Shown piece after piece: positions 20,468 to 29,800 of a DNA stretch of 64,000 bases. The notes under the pieces were generated by a model that saw nothing but the letters and a program-made list of their open reading frames with translations, was not told the origin of the DNA and ran no database searches. A program made the position numbers and the translations under genes. The stretch comes from Bacteroidota bacterium (GTDB taxonomy: Bacteria > Bacteroidota > Bacteroidia > Palsa-965). How positions within the stretch are numbered: position 1 is the stretch's first letter; every line of letters begins with the position of its first letter. Location: the NCBI GenBank assembly GCA_020402865.1, contig JADBYT010000040.1, positions 1 to 64,000 of the forward strand, given 5' to 3'.

Positions 20468-21002
20468 GCGGGCCAAAGTGTTTTCGAATGGCTGTGATTG
20501 CGCACATCAGCCGCGCTTCATAACGGCCTTTAATTATTTCGTGAGGAAGATTGTATTGCTCAAGCTGGCGTTTGTAGAGGTTGAAGAAATAATCGCGCCG
20601 TTGTGAGTTTACACGAACCGGATCAGCCACCCAGGGCAAGTCGTTACTCGTCAGGAGATAAAGATCGTATTGATGTGCGGTAATTTTTTCTGTAATCCAC
20701 TCCGGGCAATTTCCGAACACATCTTCACACCACACCGCCGATGTAATCAATTCGGTATCGGTAATGAGCAGTCCTTTGGCGCGAACGGCCATTTCATCTT
20801 CGTTTCGTAGTTGTTCGCGGGCAATTTCCTCCACATCTTCCAACGTGTATTCGCCCGGATGAAGGGTCATGTATTCGCGTGCATACTCAGGTACCCACAC
20901 CGTGTTAAAACGCAGGGCAAGCGCACGGGCTAGTGTAGTTTTACCTGTGCTTTCGGCACCCAGCAGAGCTACACGTTTGAGGTTCGGATTTGTTTGCGCC
21001 AT
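20460..21002 (-). CDS. NadR-like P-loop kinase (AAA_28 type)
   Basis: This 180-residue protein has Walker A GAESTGKTTLA near the start, VPEYAREY, and TSNDLPWVADPVR, all typical of the kinase domain of NadR-type ribosylnicotinamide kinases. The nucleotidyltransferase half of NadR is absent. I chose ATG 21002 (MAQTNPNLKRVALLG); the open frame continues to 21113, but that extension lies inside pnuC. It is the last gene of the five-gene operon and overlaps pnuC by 34 bases. The ThiE-like neighbour suggests the substrate could be thiamine or a precursor rather than nicotinamide riboside; this is inference. Confidence 0.85.
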   Translation of the reverse strand: MAQTNPNLKRVALLGAESTGKTTLARALALRFNTVWVPEYAREYMTLHPGEYTLEDVEEIAREQLRNEDEMAVRAKGLLITDTELITSAVWCEDVFGNCPEWITEKITAHQYDLYLLTSNDLPWVADPVRVNSQRRDYFFNLYKRQLEQYNLPHEIIKGRYEARLMCAITAIRKHFGPLI

Positions 21003-21592
21003 AAAAGAAAGCCCGTTACAGCCGTAAAGGTATAAATGATAAACAATACGGAGGTGAGCGGATAGCTGCGTTGTGCATAAAGAATTACATAACAGCTGTC
21101 GGCTGCAATCCATATCAGCCAGTTTTCAATGTATTTGCGCGCAGTCATCCATGTGGCTGCAAAGCTTGCGGCTGTTAATGCGGCATCAGCAAAAGGTGCT
21201 GGCGAAGCCGTGTAGCGTTGCTGAAGAATACCAAGCAAAAGTGCCACAGAAGTGCAGAGCAGCACCAGCAGTTTCCAGTATTTCAACGGCATACGACTTA
21301 TCTGTACAGCCTGGTGCTGTGGTGTATTTTTTTTCATCCACAGCCACCATCCGTAAAGTCCCGCACCGCAGTAATATATCTGCAGAAGAGCATCGAGATT
21401 CAGGCCGATATCGAAATTGATTTTGATGTACAATGCCGAACTAAGAATACCAGCCGGCCAGCAAAGCGGGTTTTGAAAAGCGGCAAGCAGCACGTAAACT
21501 GTTCCGCTGATAACGGCAATCCACTCCACAAGTCCGGTGGCTAAAAAAGCATTCAGCAGTTCGGAGAAAAATGTGCTGATGAGGCTGCTCAT
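20969..21592 (-). CDS. pnuC: PnuC-family vitamin transporter (possibly thiamine, PnuT)
   Basis: This 207-residue inner membrane protein has about seven hydrophobic segments and PnuC hallmarks: WIAVISGTVYVLLA, NPLCWPAGI, QIYYCGAGLYGWWLW and ENWLIWIAADSCYVILY. PnuC proteins are facilitators for nicotinamide riboside; relatives (PnuT, PnuX) carry thiamine or riboflavin, and uptake is driven by phosphorylation inside the cell. It starts 2 bases after the ThiE-like gene and overlaps the kinase gene. The ThiE-like neighbour and nearby TPP-riboswitch receptor favour thiamine as cargo, but sequence alone does not settle this. Confidence 0.9.
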   Translation of the reverse strand: MSSLISTFFSELLNAFLATGLVEWIAVISGTVYVLLAAFQNPLCWPAGILSSALYIKINFDIGLNLDALLQIYYCGAGLYGWWLWMKKNTPQHQAVQISRMPLKYWKLLVLLCTSVALLLGILQQRYTASPAPFADAALTAASFAATWMTARKYIENWLIWIAADSCYVILYAQRSYPLTSVLFIIYTFTAVTGFLLWRKQIRTSNV

Positions 21593-21594
21593 TT

Positions 21595-22218
21595 TTATTC
21601 GGCTTCCGATTGGCGAAGCGCGGCTGCAAGATGCAGAAATTCTTTTACCGGATCTTCGGCTTTCCAGATAAGATGCTGAAATGCCACACCCGTGAAGCCT
21701 AATGCGCGGAGCTGACTGATGTTTTCGGGTAATATGCCTCCGCGTGCAATTACATTTACTTTGTTTTTTTCGAGTGCAGTTTGCAAGCTCACAGCATTAA
21801 ATCCGTTTCCGAATTTCCCGCTGGGTTTTTCATACACAGGCCCAAGCAGCACGTAATCGTAGCGGCCTTTATCGGTATAAAGATGATTGAGTTTATGATA
21901 GCTTGCGGTAATAAGTAAATTGCTGCGCCGCCATTTTATCCACCGCAGCCGGAACCAGTTGCTGAGTTTGCGGCGCCGGTGTACGCTTGTTAAATGTATG
22001 CCGCCAAGCGTGTAAGAAAGTGCGAGCTTGTGATGGCTGTGAATAACAAGCTGTTTGTGGAAATGTGCGGGAATAGCCTCAAGATACTTCCGCATTTCAA
22101 GCGTACTCATGCCGGGTTTGCGCAGATGCAAACGTTCGAGTCCGTGCTCGAAAAGGGCTGTTACAACTTGTGGTTCCTGAGCAATATTCTCAGGATTGGT
22201 GATAAGAATCAGATTCAT
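21595..22218 (-). CDS. Thiamine phosphate synthase / TenI-family protein
   Basis: This 207-residue TIM-barrel protein of the ThiE/TenI family has ERLHLRKP (the QLREK strand of ThiE), GGIHLTSVHR (GVHLGQED), DYVLLGPVYEKPSGK and VIARGGILPENI. ThiE joins hydroxymethylpyrimidine pyrophosphate and thiazole phosphate. The usual ThiE NDD motif, which binds Mg2+, is replaced by IHSHHKLAL, so it may be a TenI-like tautomerase or have another role. It overlaps the GGGPS stop codon as ATGA and lies 2 bases before pnuC. Confidence 0.82.
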   Translation of the reverse strand: MNLILITNPENIAQEPQVVTALFEHGLERLHLRKPGMSTLEMRKYLEAIPAHFHKQLVIHSHHKLALSYTLGGIHLTSVHRRRKLSNWFRLRWIKWRRSNLLITASYHKLNHLYTDKGRYDYVLLGPVYEKPSGKFGNGFNAVSLQTALEKNKVNVIARGGILPENISQLRALGFTGVAFQHLIWKAEDPVKEFLHLAAALRQSEAE

Positions 22219-22958
22219 GTGCAGGGAGCATGAACGGATAGAGAAATTGATTTTAAGAGGTGAGGCGAATCTTCGAGAATATTTCCTACCACAATTACAT
22301 CGGCTCCCGCGGCGCAGCTTTGTGCAGCCTGTTCGGGAGTGCGTATGCCGCCGCCGGTAAGCAGCGGAATAGTGGTGGAGGAGCTTACTGCTTTTATTAC
22401 ATCGGCCGGTACGGGCGCATCGGCACCGCTGCCCGCTTCGAGGTAAAGCAGCGAAAGTCCAAGCTGCTCGCCGGCCATTGCAGTACAGGCTGCAATTTCG
22501 GGCTTGTGTGCCGGCAGCGGTATGGTCTGGCTCATATAATGCACCGTGGTAGGGCGGCCTGTTTCCACAAGCATGTAACCGGTAGAAAGCACTTCCAGTC
22601 CGCTGCTTTTTATTTGCGGAGCCGCTGCCACATGTTTGCCAATAAGCAACTCGGCATTACGCCCCGAAATAACCGAGAGCAGCAGCAGCGCATCGGCATT
22701 GGCACTCAGCTGAAGCGCATTGCCCGGAAAAAGGATTACTGGAACGTTGCTTACCGCCTTCACTGCGGCAATGCATTCGTCAACTGCTGAGGTGTGAAGC
22801 AGGCTTCCGCCAATCAGAAAAAAATCAACCTCAGCCTGCGCCGCGTGAGTAAGCAACTCCGGCAGCAACCGGGTTTTATCCGGATCAATTAAAACAGCCA
22901 GACTTTTTTTTCCGGCTGCCTTGCGGGCATTCAGTAAAGTTCTGAGTTCGTGGCGCAT
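22215..22958 (-). CDS. Geranylgeranylglyceryl / heptaprenylglyceryl phosphate synthase
   Basis: This 247-residue TIM-barrel protein of the PcrB/GGGPS family has LAVLIDPDK near the start, DFFLIGGSLLH, VILFPGN, LLYLEAGSGADAPV and PLLTGGGIRTPEQA, including the phosphate-binding loops. The enzyme attaches a polyprenyl chain to glycerol 1-phosphate by an ether bond. Group II members are known in Bacteroidota, but their product there is poorly understood. Its start overlaps the phosphopantetheinyl transferase gene by 28 bases. Confidence 0.92.
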   Translation of the reverse strand: MRHELRTLLNARKAAGKKSLAVLIDPDKTRLLPELLTHAAQAEVDFFLIGGSLLHTSAVDECIAAVKAVSNVPVILFPGNALQLSANADALLLLSVISGRNAELLIGKHVAAAPQIKSSGLEVLSTGYMLVETGRPTTVHYMSQTIPLPAHKPEIAACTAMAGEQLGLSLLYLEAGSGADAPVPADVIKAVSSSTTIPLLTGGGIRTPEQAAQSCAAGADVIVVGNILEDSPHLLKSISLSVHAPCT

Positions 22959-23590
22959 TCAGCGGCGGGCAAGGTGTAGGCCATCATATACGTATGTTTA
23001 CGTACATACTGGATTGTTTTTCCAAAATTAATGTTTTCGTGATGCAATACAGCGTTTATTTTTCCACCCGCATCAGCATACGAAAAAGCCTGCACGGTTA
23101 TATTTTCTTTCAGCGAAACGCCTTTGTGACCATAAACTTTGTACAGTGCTTCTTTGGCGCACCAATATACATAAAGCGTTTCGGGATTCATGCCCTTCGT
23201 GGCTGCGGCAAGTTCTTCGGGTTTCAGAAACTTGTGGGCAATGCGCTCAACTTTAGGGCTTACAATTTCAATATCAATGCCGCAGGGTTCAGGACTGCTG
23301 AGCAGGGCGATGTAATCAGACGTATGTGAAAATGAAATGTGCCGGTGGGGAACTGAAAGCCAGGGTTTGCCGTTTTCATCATATACTACTTTCTCATTCG
23401 GATGAACATGATGAAGCAGTACACGAGAGGCAAGCCACTGTGCCCTGCGGTGCGGGTGAGTGATTGACGCCGGGATTTCGTTAAACGATGCTGTTTGGTG
23501 CCATAAATGGTGAATATCTTCTTCCGTTTCAGTGGTTTGCCATACAGCAAGCGTTTGTAAGCCTGTTTGTTCAAGCGTGAGTAAGCCCAT
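22931..23590 (-). CDS. 4'-phosphopantetheinyl transferase (Sfp type)
   Basis: This 219-residue enzyme moves the phosphopantetheine arm of CoA onto a serine of a carrier protein. It has the Sfp-family motifs: HISFSHTSDYIAL, CGIDIE (Mg2+ site) and YWCAKEALYKVYG. At this length it is of the two-domain Sfp type rather than the short AcpS. It is first of the five-gene operon. The carrier protein is not in the window; the fabF gene at 56.6 kb uses such a carrier. Confidence 0.93.
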   Translation of the reverse strand: MGLLTLEQTGLQTLAVWQTTETEEDIHHLWHQTASFNEIPASITHPHRRAQWLASRVLLHHVHPNEKVVYDENGKPWLSVPHRHISFSHTSDYIALLSSPEPCGIDIEIVSPKVERIAHKFLKPEELAAATKGMNPETLYVYWCAKEALYKVYGHKGVSLKENITVQAFSYADAGGKINAVLHHENINFGKTIQYVRKHTYMMAYTLPAAECATNSELY

Positions 23591-23628
23591 TTGGATACAA
23601 AGGAATTAATTTTTATCCGGGCTCTGAA

Positions 23629-23801
23629 ATTAGAAACTGTCCAAATTTTGTTTTTGAGATTTGTTATGCGTCCAGTTTTCTTCAGACGAGGCGGTTTTTG
23701 CAGCCCATATCGGAGATAGATACGGGCAAAAAGACCAACGAAGTATGAAGGAAAATGGGCCATAACAAAACCGAAGGATAAAATTTGAACAGTTTCTTAA
23801 T
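23629..23801. mobile_element. Candidate MITE or IS remnant with terminal inverted repeats
   Basis: The left end ATTAGAAACTGTCCAAATTT (23629-23648) is an imperfect inverted copy of the right end (23780-23801), with one mismatch and one extra base over about 21. The right end also matches 5472-5493 over 22 bases. The inside, about 130 bases, has no convincing gene. No clear target-site duplication was found. It fills most of the 359-base gap between the transferase gene and ahcY. Confidence 0.5.
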
Positions 23802-23909
23802 CTGTGCATGAAGTATATGGCCTTGTAAGTTTCGGATAATCAGCAGGCTGTAATCGCCCGATGCACGGTTTCTTTCGATGAAACGCACTGGCGGTTAACT
23901 AAAAAAACG

Positions 23910-23917
23910 TACCTTTG
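23910..23917 (+). promoter_or_regulatory. Promoter -7 box for ahcY
   Basis: TACCTTTG followed by CAC matches TANNTTTG. Transcription would start near 23923, 27 bases before the ATG. No S-adenosylhomocysteine or SAM riboswitch was recognised here. Confidence 0.65.
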
Positions 23918-23949
23918 CACACCCGAAAAGGGATAAACCAACTTTAACA

Positions 23950-25266
23950 ATGAGCACAACCACTGCGAATTACACCAAATACAAGGTGAAAGACATTGCG
24001 CTGGCCGAATGGGGACGCAAGGAAATTAAACTGGCCGAGGCCGAAATGCCCGGTCTTATGGCTCTCCGCGCCGAGTACGGTGCCTCTAAACCGCTCAAGG
24101 GTGCACGCATTGCAGGCTGCCTGCACATGACCATCCAAACCGCTGTTCTCATCGAAACACTTGTGGAACTCGGTGCCGAAGTTACCTGGTCATCGTGCAA
24201 TATTTTCTCTACACAGGATCATGCTGCCGCTGCAATTGCCGCTGCCGGCATTTCGGTATATGCCTGGAAAGGTATGACTGCCGAAGAATTCGACTGGTGC
24301 ATCGAACAAACACTTTGGTTTGGTGAAGCGCGTAACCCGCTGAATATGATTCTCGACGACGGCGGTGATCTCACCAACATGGTGTTCGACAAATACCCCG
24401 AGCTGGCTGCCGGAATCCGTGGTCTTTCTGAAGAAACTACAACCGGCGTACACCGCCTTTACGAGCGTATGAAAAAAGGTACGCTCATGGTACCCGCCAT
24501 CAACATCAACGACTCGGTGACCAAATCGAAATTCGATAACAAATACGGTTGCCGCGAATCGCTGGTAGATGCCATCCGCCGCGCTACCGATATTATGCTT
24601 GCCGGTAAAGTAGCCGTAGTAGCCGGTTACGGCGACGTAGGCAAAGGCTCTGCACAATCGCTCAGCAGTCAGGGTGTACGCGTTATCGTTACCGAAATCG
24701 ACCCCATTTGCGCCCTGCAGGCTGCTATGGACGGATACGAAGTACGTAAAATGGACGAAGCCGCCCGCCGCGCTGATATTATTGTTACCGCTACCGGCAA
24801 CATGAACATCGTTACCGAGCGCCATTTCCGCAGCATGAAGCACAATGCCATTGTGTGCAATATCGGACACTTTGATACCGAAATTGATATGGCCTGGCTC
24901 AATACAAACTACGGCCACTCCAAAGAAGAAATCAAACCGCAGGTGGATAAATACACCATCGACGGTAAAGACATCATTGTACTTGCCGAAGGTCGTCTTG
25001 TAAACCTGGGCTGCGCCACCGGCCACCCCTCGTTTGTAATGTCGAACTCATTTACCAACCAGACACTTGCCCAGCTTGAGCTCTGGACCAACACCGCCAG
25101 CTACGAGAAGAAAGTGTACACCCTGCCCAAGCACCTTGATGAAAAAGTAGCTATGCTGCACCTCGCTAAAATCGGTGTGGAGCTTGATGTGCTTTCGTCC
25201 GAGCAGGCTTCTTACATCGGTGTGGAAGTGGCCGGCCCCTTCAAACCCGAGCATTATCGCTATTAA
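23950..25266 (+). CDS. ahcY: Adenosylhomocysteinase
   Basis: This 438-residue cytoplasmic enzyme splits S-adenosylhomocysteine into adenosine and homocysteine, restoring the methyl cycle. Seen: the [15 protein letters not shown] substrate region, [25 protein letters not shown] for NAD+ binding, and the C-terminal KPEHYRY, all hallmarks of the family. Length and start fit. It stands alone, with its own promoter box and terminator. Codon use is GC-rich and regular, as for a well-expressed gene. Confidence 0.98.
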   Translation: MSTTTANYTKYKVKDIALAEWGRKEIKLAEAEMPGLMALRAEYGASKPLKGARIAGCLHMTIQTAVLIETLVELGAEVTWSSCNIFSTQDHAAAAIAAAGISVYAWKGMTAEEFDWCIEQTLWFGEARNPLNMILDDGGDLTNMVFDKYPELAAGIRGLSEETTTGVHRLYERMKKGTLMVPAININDSVTKSKFDNKYGCRESLVDAIRRATDIMLAGKVAVVAGYGDVGKGSAQSLSSQGVRVIVTEIDPICALQAAMDGYEVRKMDEAARRADIIVTATGNMNIVTERHFRSMKHNAIVCNIGHFDTEIDMAWLNTNYGHSKEEIKPQVDKYTIDGKDIIVLAEGRLVNLGCATGHPSFVMSNSFTNQTLAQLELWTNTASYEKKVYTLPKHLDEKVAMLHLAKIGVELDVLSSEQASYIGVEVAGPFKPEHYRY

Positions 25267-25290
25267 GAAAATCCGGTGTTATTCTATTGC

Positions 25291-25322
25291 AAAAGAGGCC
25301 GCGTTTTTTCGCGGCCTCTTTT
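25291..25322 (+). terminator. Terminator of ahcY
   Basis: A 13-bp perfect stem AAAAGAGGCCGCG / CGCGGCCTCTTTT (25291-25303 with 25310-25322) with a 6-base T loop. The A and T arms make it usable from both sides, so it may also serve the converging lipoprotein gene. Confidence 0.92.
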
Positions 25323-25371
25323 GCATTTATGCTTGTGCAGTGTTCAACGAACTGTGGCCGTGAGCCCATAG

Positions 25372-25791
25372 TTAGTTGTAAATACGAATACTATTCCCGT
25401 CGAAAACGGTGTTGTATTGTTTGAGCGGAACAAGCGCCGGAGTTTGAATGGCACTCCCGTCGGAAAGCAGAAACTTTGAGCCGCACGAACGATCTTCAAG
25501 AATCACATTTGAAGAATCCACGCTTACCTGAGACGCCGCTTCATCAGGTCGATATGGGCAGGTACGGTCGAAAGCCACAAATTCATTCTGGCTTTTGCGA
25601 TGCAGCACAATGCCACGGTAGCCGCCATTTACATAAACCCAGCCGCCAATGGTTGTCAGGGCCGTGTTTTGCGGGTCGTTCAGGTAAAGCAACACGTTTA
25701 CAGCCACATTGGGTACTACCTGCTGCTCGCGGCGGCAGGTGGTAAAAAGCAGCATAGCGGCTCCGCAAATGAATAAAAAGGCACGTTTCAT
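25372..25791 (-). CDS. Rieske-fold-like lipoprotein lacking the usual iron-sulfur ligands
   Basis: This 139-residue protein starts at ATG 25791 with a lipoprotein signal (MKRAFLFICGAAMLLFTTC, lipid Cys at 19). The open frame extends to 25926, but the extension has no family likeness. The body has FVAFDRTCPYRP, then EDRSCGSKFLLSDGS and a closing PLKQYNTVFDGNSIRIYN, the layout of Rieske domains. The two histidines of CxH and CxxH are absent, so it probably does not bind a 2Fe-2S cluster in the normal way. Role unknown. Confidence 0.72.
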   Translation of the reverse strand: MKRAFLFICGAAMLLFTTCRREQQVVPNVAVNVLLYLNDPQNTALTTIGGWVYVNGGYRGIVLHRKSQNEFVAFDRTCPYRPDEAASQVSVDSSNVILEDRSCGSKFLLSDGSAIQTPALVPLKQYNTVFDGNSIRIYN

Positions 25792-25841
25792 GCTGATAAA
25801 GTTAAGCCAAACGGCGTGAAAGAGAATCGGAATAAAAAACA

Positions 25842-25849
25842 TAAATTTG
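25842..25849 (+). promoter_or_regulatory. Promoter -7 box close to the start of the basic exported protein
   Basis: TAAATTTG matches TANNTTTG and ends 6 bases before the ATG at 25856, so the mRNA would be leaderless or nearly so. Confidence 0.45.
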
Positions 25850-25855
25850 TAAGTA

Positions 25856-26203
25856 ATGGAATACAGACGAAAATTATGGATGCGGGTTGTGTGGCTTGCC
25901 TTATTTTTTCTGCCCCTGCTTGCCACAGCTCAAACAGCAGGAGGCGAGGGGGGAAGTTCTTCGGGAAGCGGTACGGAACAGAAAGCGCCCAGCAGCAAAC
26001 TGGAAAGGCAAAAGGCCAAACAAAAGTGGAAAGAGGAGCGGAAAAAGAAGATGATTGATGAAAAAGCCCGCAAAGAGTACCGCAAAAAATTCAACAACGA
26101 TAAGCGCACCCGTAAGCAAATGAAAAAAACGGCCCGCAAATCGAAAAGACATAACGAAAACAAACGGAAATTCTTCCTTTTCAGGTGGTTTTCAAAAAAA
26201 TAG
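25856..26203 (+). CDS. Small exported, extremely basic protein
   Basis: This 115-residue protein has a signal peptide (VVWLALFFLPLLATAQ), then a Gly/Ser linker (GGEGGSSSGSG) and about 70 residues rich in Lys and Arg (KQKWKEERKKKMIDEKARKEY and on), probably a charged helix. Short alanine-poor KR-rich exported proteins occur in Bacteroidota, but I know of no assigned function. It is divergent from the lipoprotein gene. The codon pattern and signal peptide support that it is real. Confidence 0.72.
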   Translation: MEYRRKLWMRVVWLALFFLPLLATAQTAGGEGGSSSGSGTEQKAPSSKLERQKAKQKWKEERKKKMIDEKARKEYRKKFNNDKRTRKQMKKTARKSKRHNENKRKFFLFRWFSKK

Positions 26204-26274
26204 GCTTCCCGTTATTACCAGTTATACCGCCCAAACGTCCGATTACGGTTTAATATAAACCAACAAAAAGAATC

Positions 26275-26736
26275 ATGTCTCCGGGATATTATTTCTATAT
26301 AGCGATTATTATCTTTGTTTTAATATACCGCATGTACCGGAATGCGGTAAAAGCGCAGAAGCGCTCAACAGGTTCATCCCAGGTGCCGCAGCAGCGTCAG
26401 GCATCACAGCAACAGGTTGATCAATGGCTGCGGCAAGTCGTTCTTTCAAATCAGGTGCAGGCTCAGCAGCCTCAGCAGGCTCATCAATCACAACCCACGG
26501 CGTATGCGTCATACTCCAGTGAAGAAACAATTGATGAAATGGCTGGTGATGCCGAGTTGAGCATCGAAACCGAACTCCATGAGTTCGAAAACCGGAATAC
26601 ATCCCCCCAAAATACCCCGGACGGATTAAATTTTGTTGCAAATATTTCCACATCCCTCCCCGCAACAGATTCACCCGACTGGCAGAATGCGGTAATAATG
26701 AGCGAGTTACTGAATAAGCCCAAAGCCTTCCAATAG
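26275..26736 (+). CDS. Small membrane-anchored, glutamine-rich protein
   Basis: This 153-residue protein has one N-terminal membrane segment (YYFYIAIIIFVLIYRMY), then a basic and Gln-rich stretch (QVPQQRQASQQQVDQW, QVQAQQPQQAHQSQ) and an acidic tail, likely disordered. No domain was recognised. It lies 71 bases after the basic exported protein, with no terminator between, so co-transcription is possible. Confidence 0.68.
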   Translation: MSPGYYFYIAIIIFVLIYRMYRNAVKAQKRSTGSSQVPQQRQASQQQVDQWLRQVVLSNQVQAQQPQQAHQSQPTAYASYSSEETIDEMAGDAELSIETELHEFENRNTSPQNTPDGLNFVANISTSLPATDSPDWQNAVIMSELLNKPKAFQ

Positions 26737-26871
26737 GTTTTAGTGCTTCGTTTTAGATTCTGCAAAGAATTGTTAAAACTTCTTTTGCACGTCAAAAACA
26801 AAACTTTCTATATTTACCGACTTCAATTTGCACGACCTATATCTAAAAGGTACAACGAAACAGATTAAACT

Positions 26872-29800
26872 ATGCTGCGAAAACTCTACGTTGCACTTGT
26901 TCTGCTCATTGCAGGCACGGGCGTTTCCTGGGCCCAAAGTGGCGGTGCCATTAAAGGGAAAGCGATTGACAAAGCCACAAGGGAAGGTATTCCCTTTGCT
27001 GTCATTACAGCTTCTCTTAATGGTGTCAATGTTACTGGGGCTGTTACCGACATTAACGGTGACTTTACCCTTAAACCAATTGATGCCGGTAAGTACACGG
27101 TGAAAGCCCAGTACACAGGCTATCAGACAACCGAAATGCGTGACATTGTTGTTTCAGAATTGAAAACAACCTATATCACCATTGAAATGAATGCCACAGC
27201 CACCCAGCTTACTCAGGTGGAAATTGTGGAATATAAGGAACCGCTGATCGACCCCGATACCAAATCGGGTGGTACGGTTACCCGCGAAGAATTCCTTGCC
27301 ATGCCTTCTAAGAACATTAACTCGGTAGCTTCTACTACTGCCGGTGTTTATCAGTCTGACGAAGGCAAAGGCATCAACATGCGCGGAACCCGCTCGGGTG
27401 GTACCGCTTACTTTATTGATGGTCAGCGCGTAATTGGTTCAGCCAATATGCCGCAGCAAGCCATTGAACAGGTAAGCGTTATTACCGGTGGTGTACCTGC
27501 CCAGTTTGGTGACGCGGCCGGTGGGGTAATTAACATTACCACGCGTGGCCCGCAAAGCCAGTACTTTGGTGGTGTGGAATTAATCACCTCTGAGGTGCTC
27601 GACGATTACGGCTACAACTTTGTGGGTTTCAGTGTAGGTGGTCCTATCTGGATGCGCAAAGATTCTGCCGGCAATAAATCGCCGGTACTCGGCTTCATCC
27701 TCTCCGGTGAAGGCGTTTCAGAGCGCGATCCTGATCCCTCTGCCATTGGTGTATATAAGGTAAAAGACGACGTACTGCGCAACCTCGAAGCTAATCCGCT
27801 TCGTCCGGCTCCGCTCGGTACCGGCTTTGTACGTAACTCCGAGTACATCCGCATGGATGATCTCGAAAAAATTAGAGCCCGTCAGAATGTGGCTCAGCGC
27901 GCTTTGCGTTTGAATGCTAAAATCGACTTCAAACCCACTGCTAACCTGAATATTACTTTCGGCGGATCTATCGACTATCAGCGTGAACATGCATTTACCT
28001 ATGAGTATGCCCTGTTCAACCCGGTAAACAACCCGCAAATTACACAGAACACCTGGCGTGTGTATGCCCGTCTTACGCAGCGTTTCGGGAATACCAACCA
28101 GGAATCGGCTTCGAACATTAAGAATGCGTTCTATACCTTGCAGGTTGGTTATACCCGCTACCAGTTCACACGCGAAGACGATACCCACAAAGACGATTAC
28201 TTCCGCTACGGTCACGTAGGTAAGTTTACGCTTTATAAAACCCGTTTCTTCCTGCCCGGAAGTGTAACCCTGCCTGACGGCAGTGTGGTAAGCGGCTATG
28301 TACAGCAGGCTTTTACCGATTCGGCACTTACTTTCGACGGTTCTAACTCGTCAAACCCGCTCGGTACAAACTATACCGACTATGTGTTTAATAACTTTGA
28401 TGGCGGTCTGCAGAATTATGATCAGGTAGTAGCTAACCTCGGTTTGCTCAACGGTACACGTGCCCCCAGTGTATATTCACTTTGGTGGAACACCGGCCGT
28501 CAGTTCCCCGGTTACCTCAAGCAGGATCGTCGTCAGTTCCGCGTATTCACCAGCTTCTCTGCCGATATTAAAAACCACGCCATTCAGGTTGGTTTCGAAT
28601 TCGAACAGCGCAACGAAAGTGAATACAGCCTGAGTGCCATTGACCTCTGGACCCGTATGCGCCAGCTGGCCAACTTCCACCTTACCCAGCTTGATCTTGC
28701 CAACCCGACCGAAGTGAACTACGGTACCTATAATGCTTACCTGTTTGAGCGTCTTTACGACGGCAGCCAGCAGCGTTTCTTCGACCGCTCTGTTCGTGAA
28801 GCCATGGGCCTTAGCGCCACAGGTACTGAGTGGATTGACATCGACAACATGGATCCGACGTTCTTTACCATGGATATGTTCAGCGCAGAAGATCTTCTGC
28901 TCGACGGCAGCAACATTGTATCCTATTATGGATATGATCATACCGGCAAGAAAATCAGCGGTACTCCTTCTTTCGATGATTTCCTCAATAAACAAGAAAA
29001 CGGCAACTTCACACGTACCATCGGTGCTTTCCGCCCGATTTACATGGCCGGTTACATTCAGGATAAATTCGACTTCAAGGATATTAAGTTCAACGTAGGT
29101 GTACGTATCGACCGTTTCGATGCTAACCAGCAGGTACTGCGTGATCCTTATGTATTCTACGAAACCAAAACTGTTTCTGAGGCCACTAATTTCAGCCACC
29201 CCTCAAACATGGGCAGCGACTACGTGGTATATGTAAACGATCTGAACAACCCGACACAGGTGGTAGGTTATCGTAACGAAAACACCTGGTACAACGCGCA
29301 GGGTAACGAAATTTCAGACGTATCTCTGATCGCTCAGGCTACCAGCACAGGCCGTATTACTCCTTACCTGGTTGATCCCAGCCAGAAAGTGGTAAATGCA
29401 AAATCGTTCCGCGATTATGAGCCCCAGCTGAACATCATGCCCCGTATCGCGTTTGCGTTCCCGATTTCTGAAGAAGCTAACTTCTTTGCTCACTACGATG
29501 TACTTACACAGCGTCCGACCGACGGTTTCCGTCTCGACCCGATTCAGTATCTGTACATTCAGAACCGTGTGGGTGCATTCAACAACAACCCGAACCTCCA
29601 GCCGCAGCGCACTACCGACTACGAGCTTGGTTTCACACAGACCCTGAACGAGCGTAAAAACTCAGCCATTACCCTTTCTGCATTCTACCGCGAGCTTCGC
29701 AACATGATTCAGGTAGTTGCCGTGAACTTTGCTTACCCGTCGAACTACCTCACCTATGGTAACATCGACTTCGGTACTGTAAAAGGTTTCACCGTGGCTT

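Noticed and set aside
23802-23949. SAM or S-adenosylhomocysteine riboswitch upstream of ahcY
   Set aside because: I looked for the conserved stems and found no match; the space is short and is used by the promoter.
24190-25026. 278-residue open frame opposite ahcY
   Set aside because: It mirrors the codon pattern of a highly biased gene and shows no protein-family likeness.
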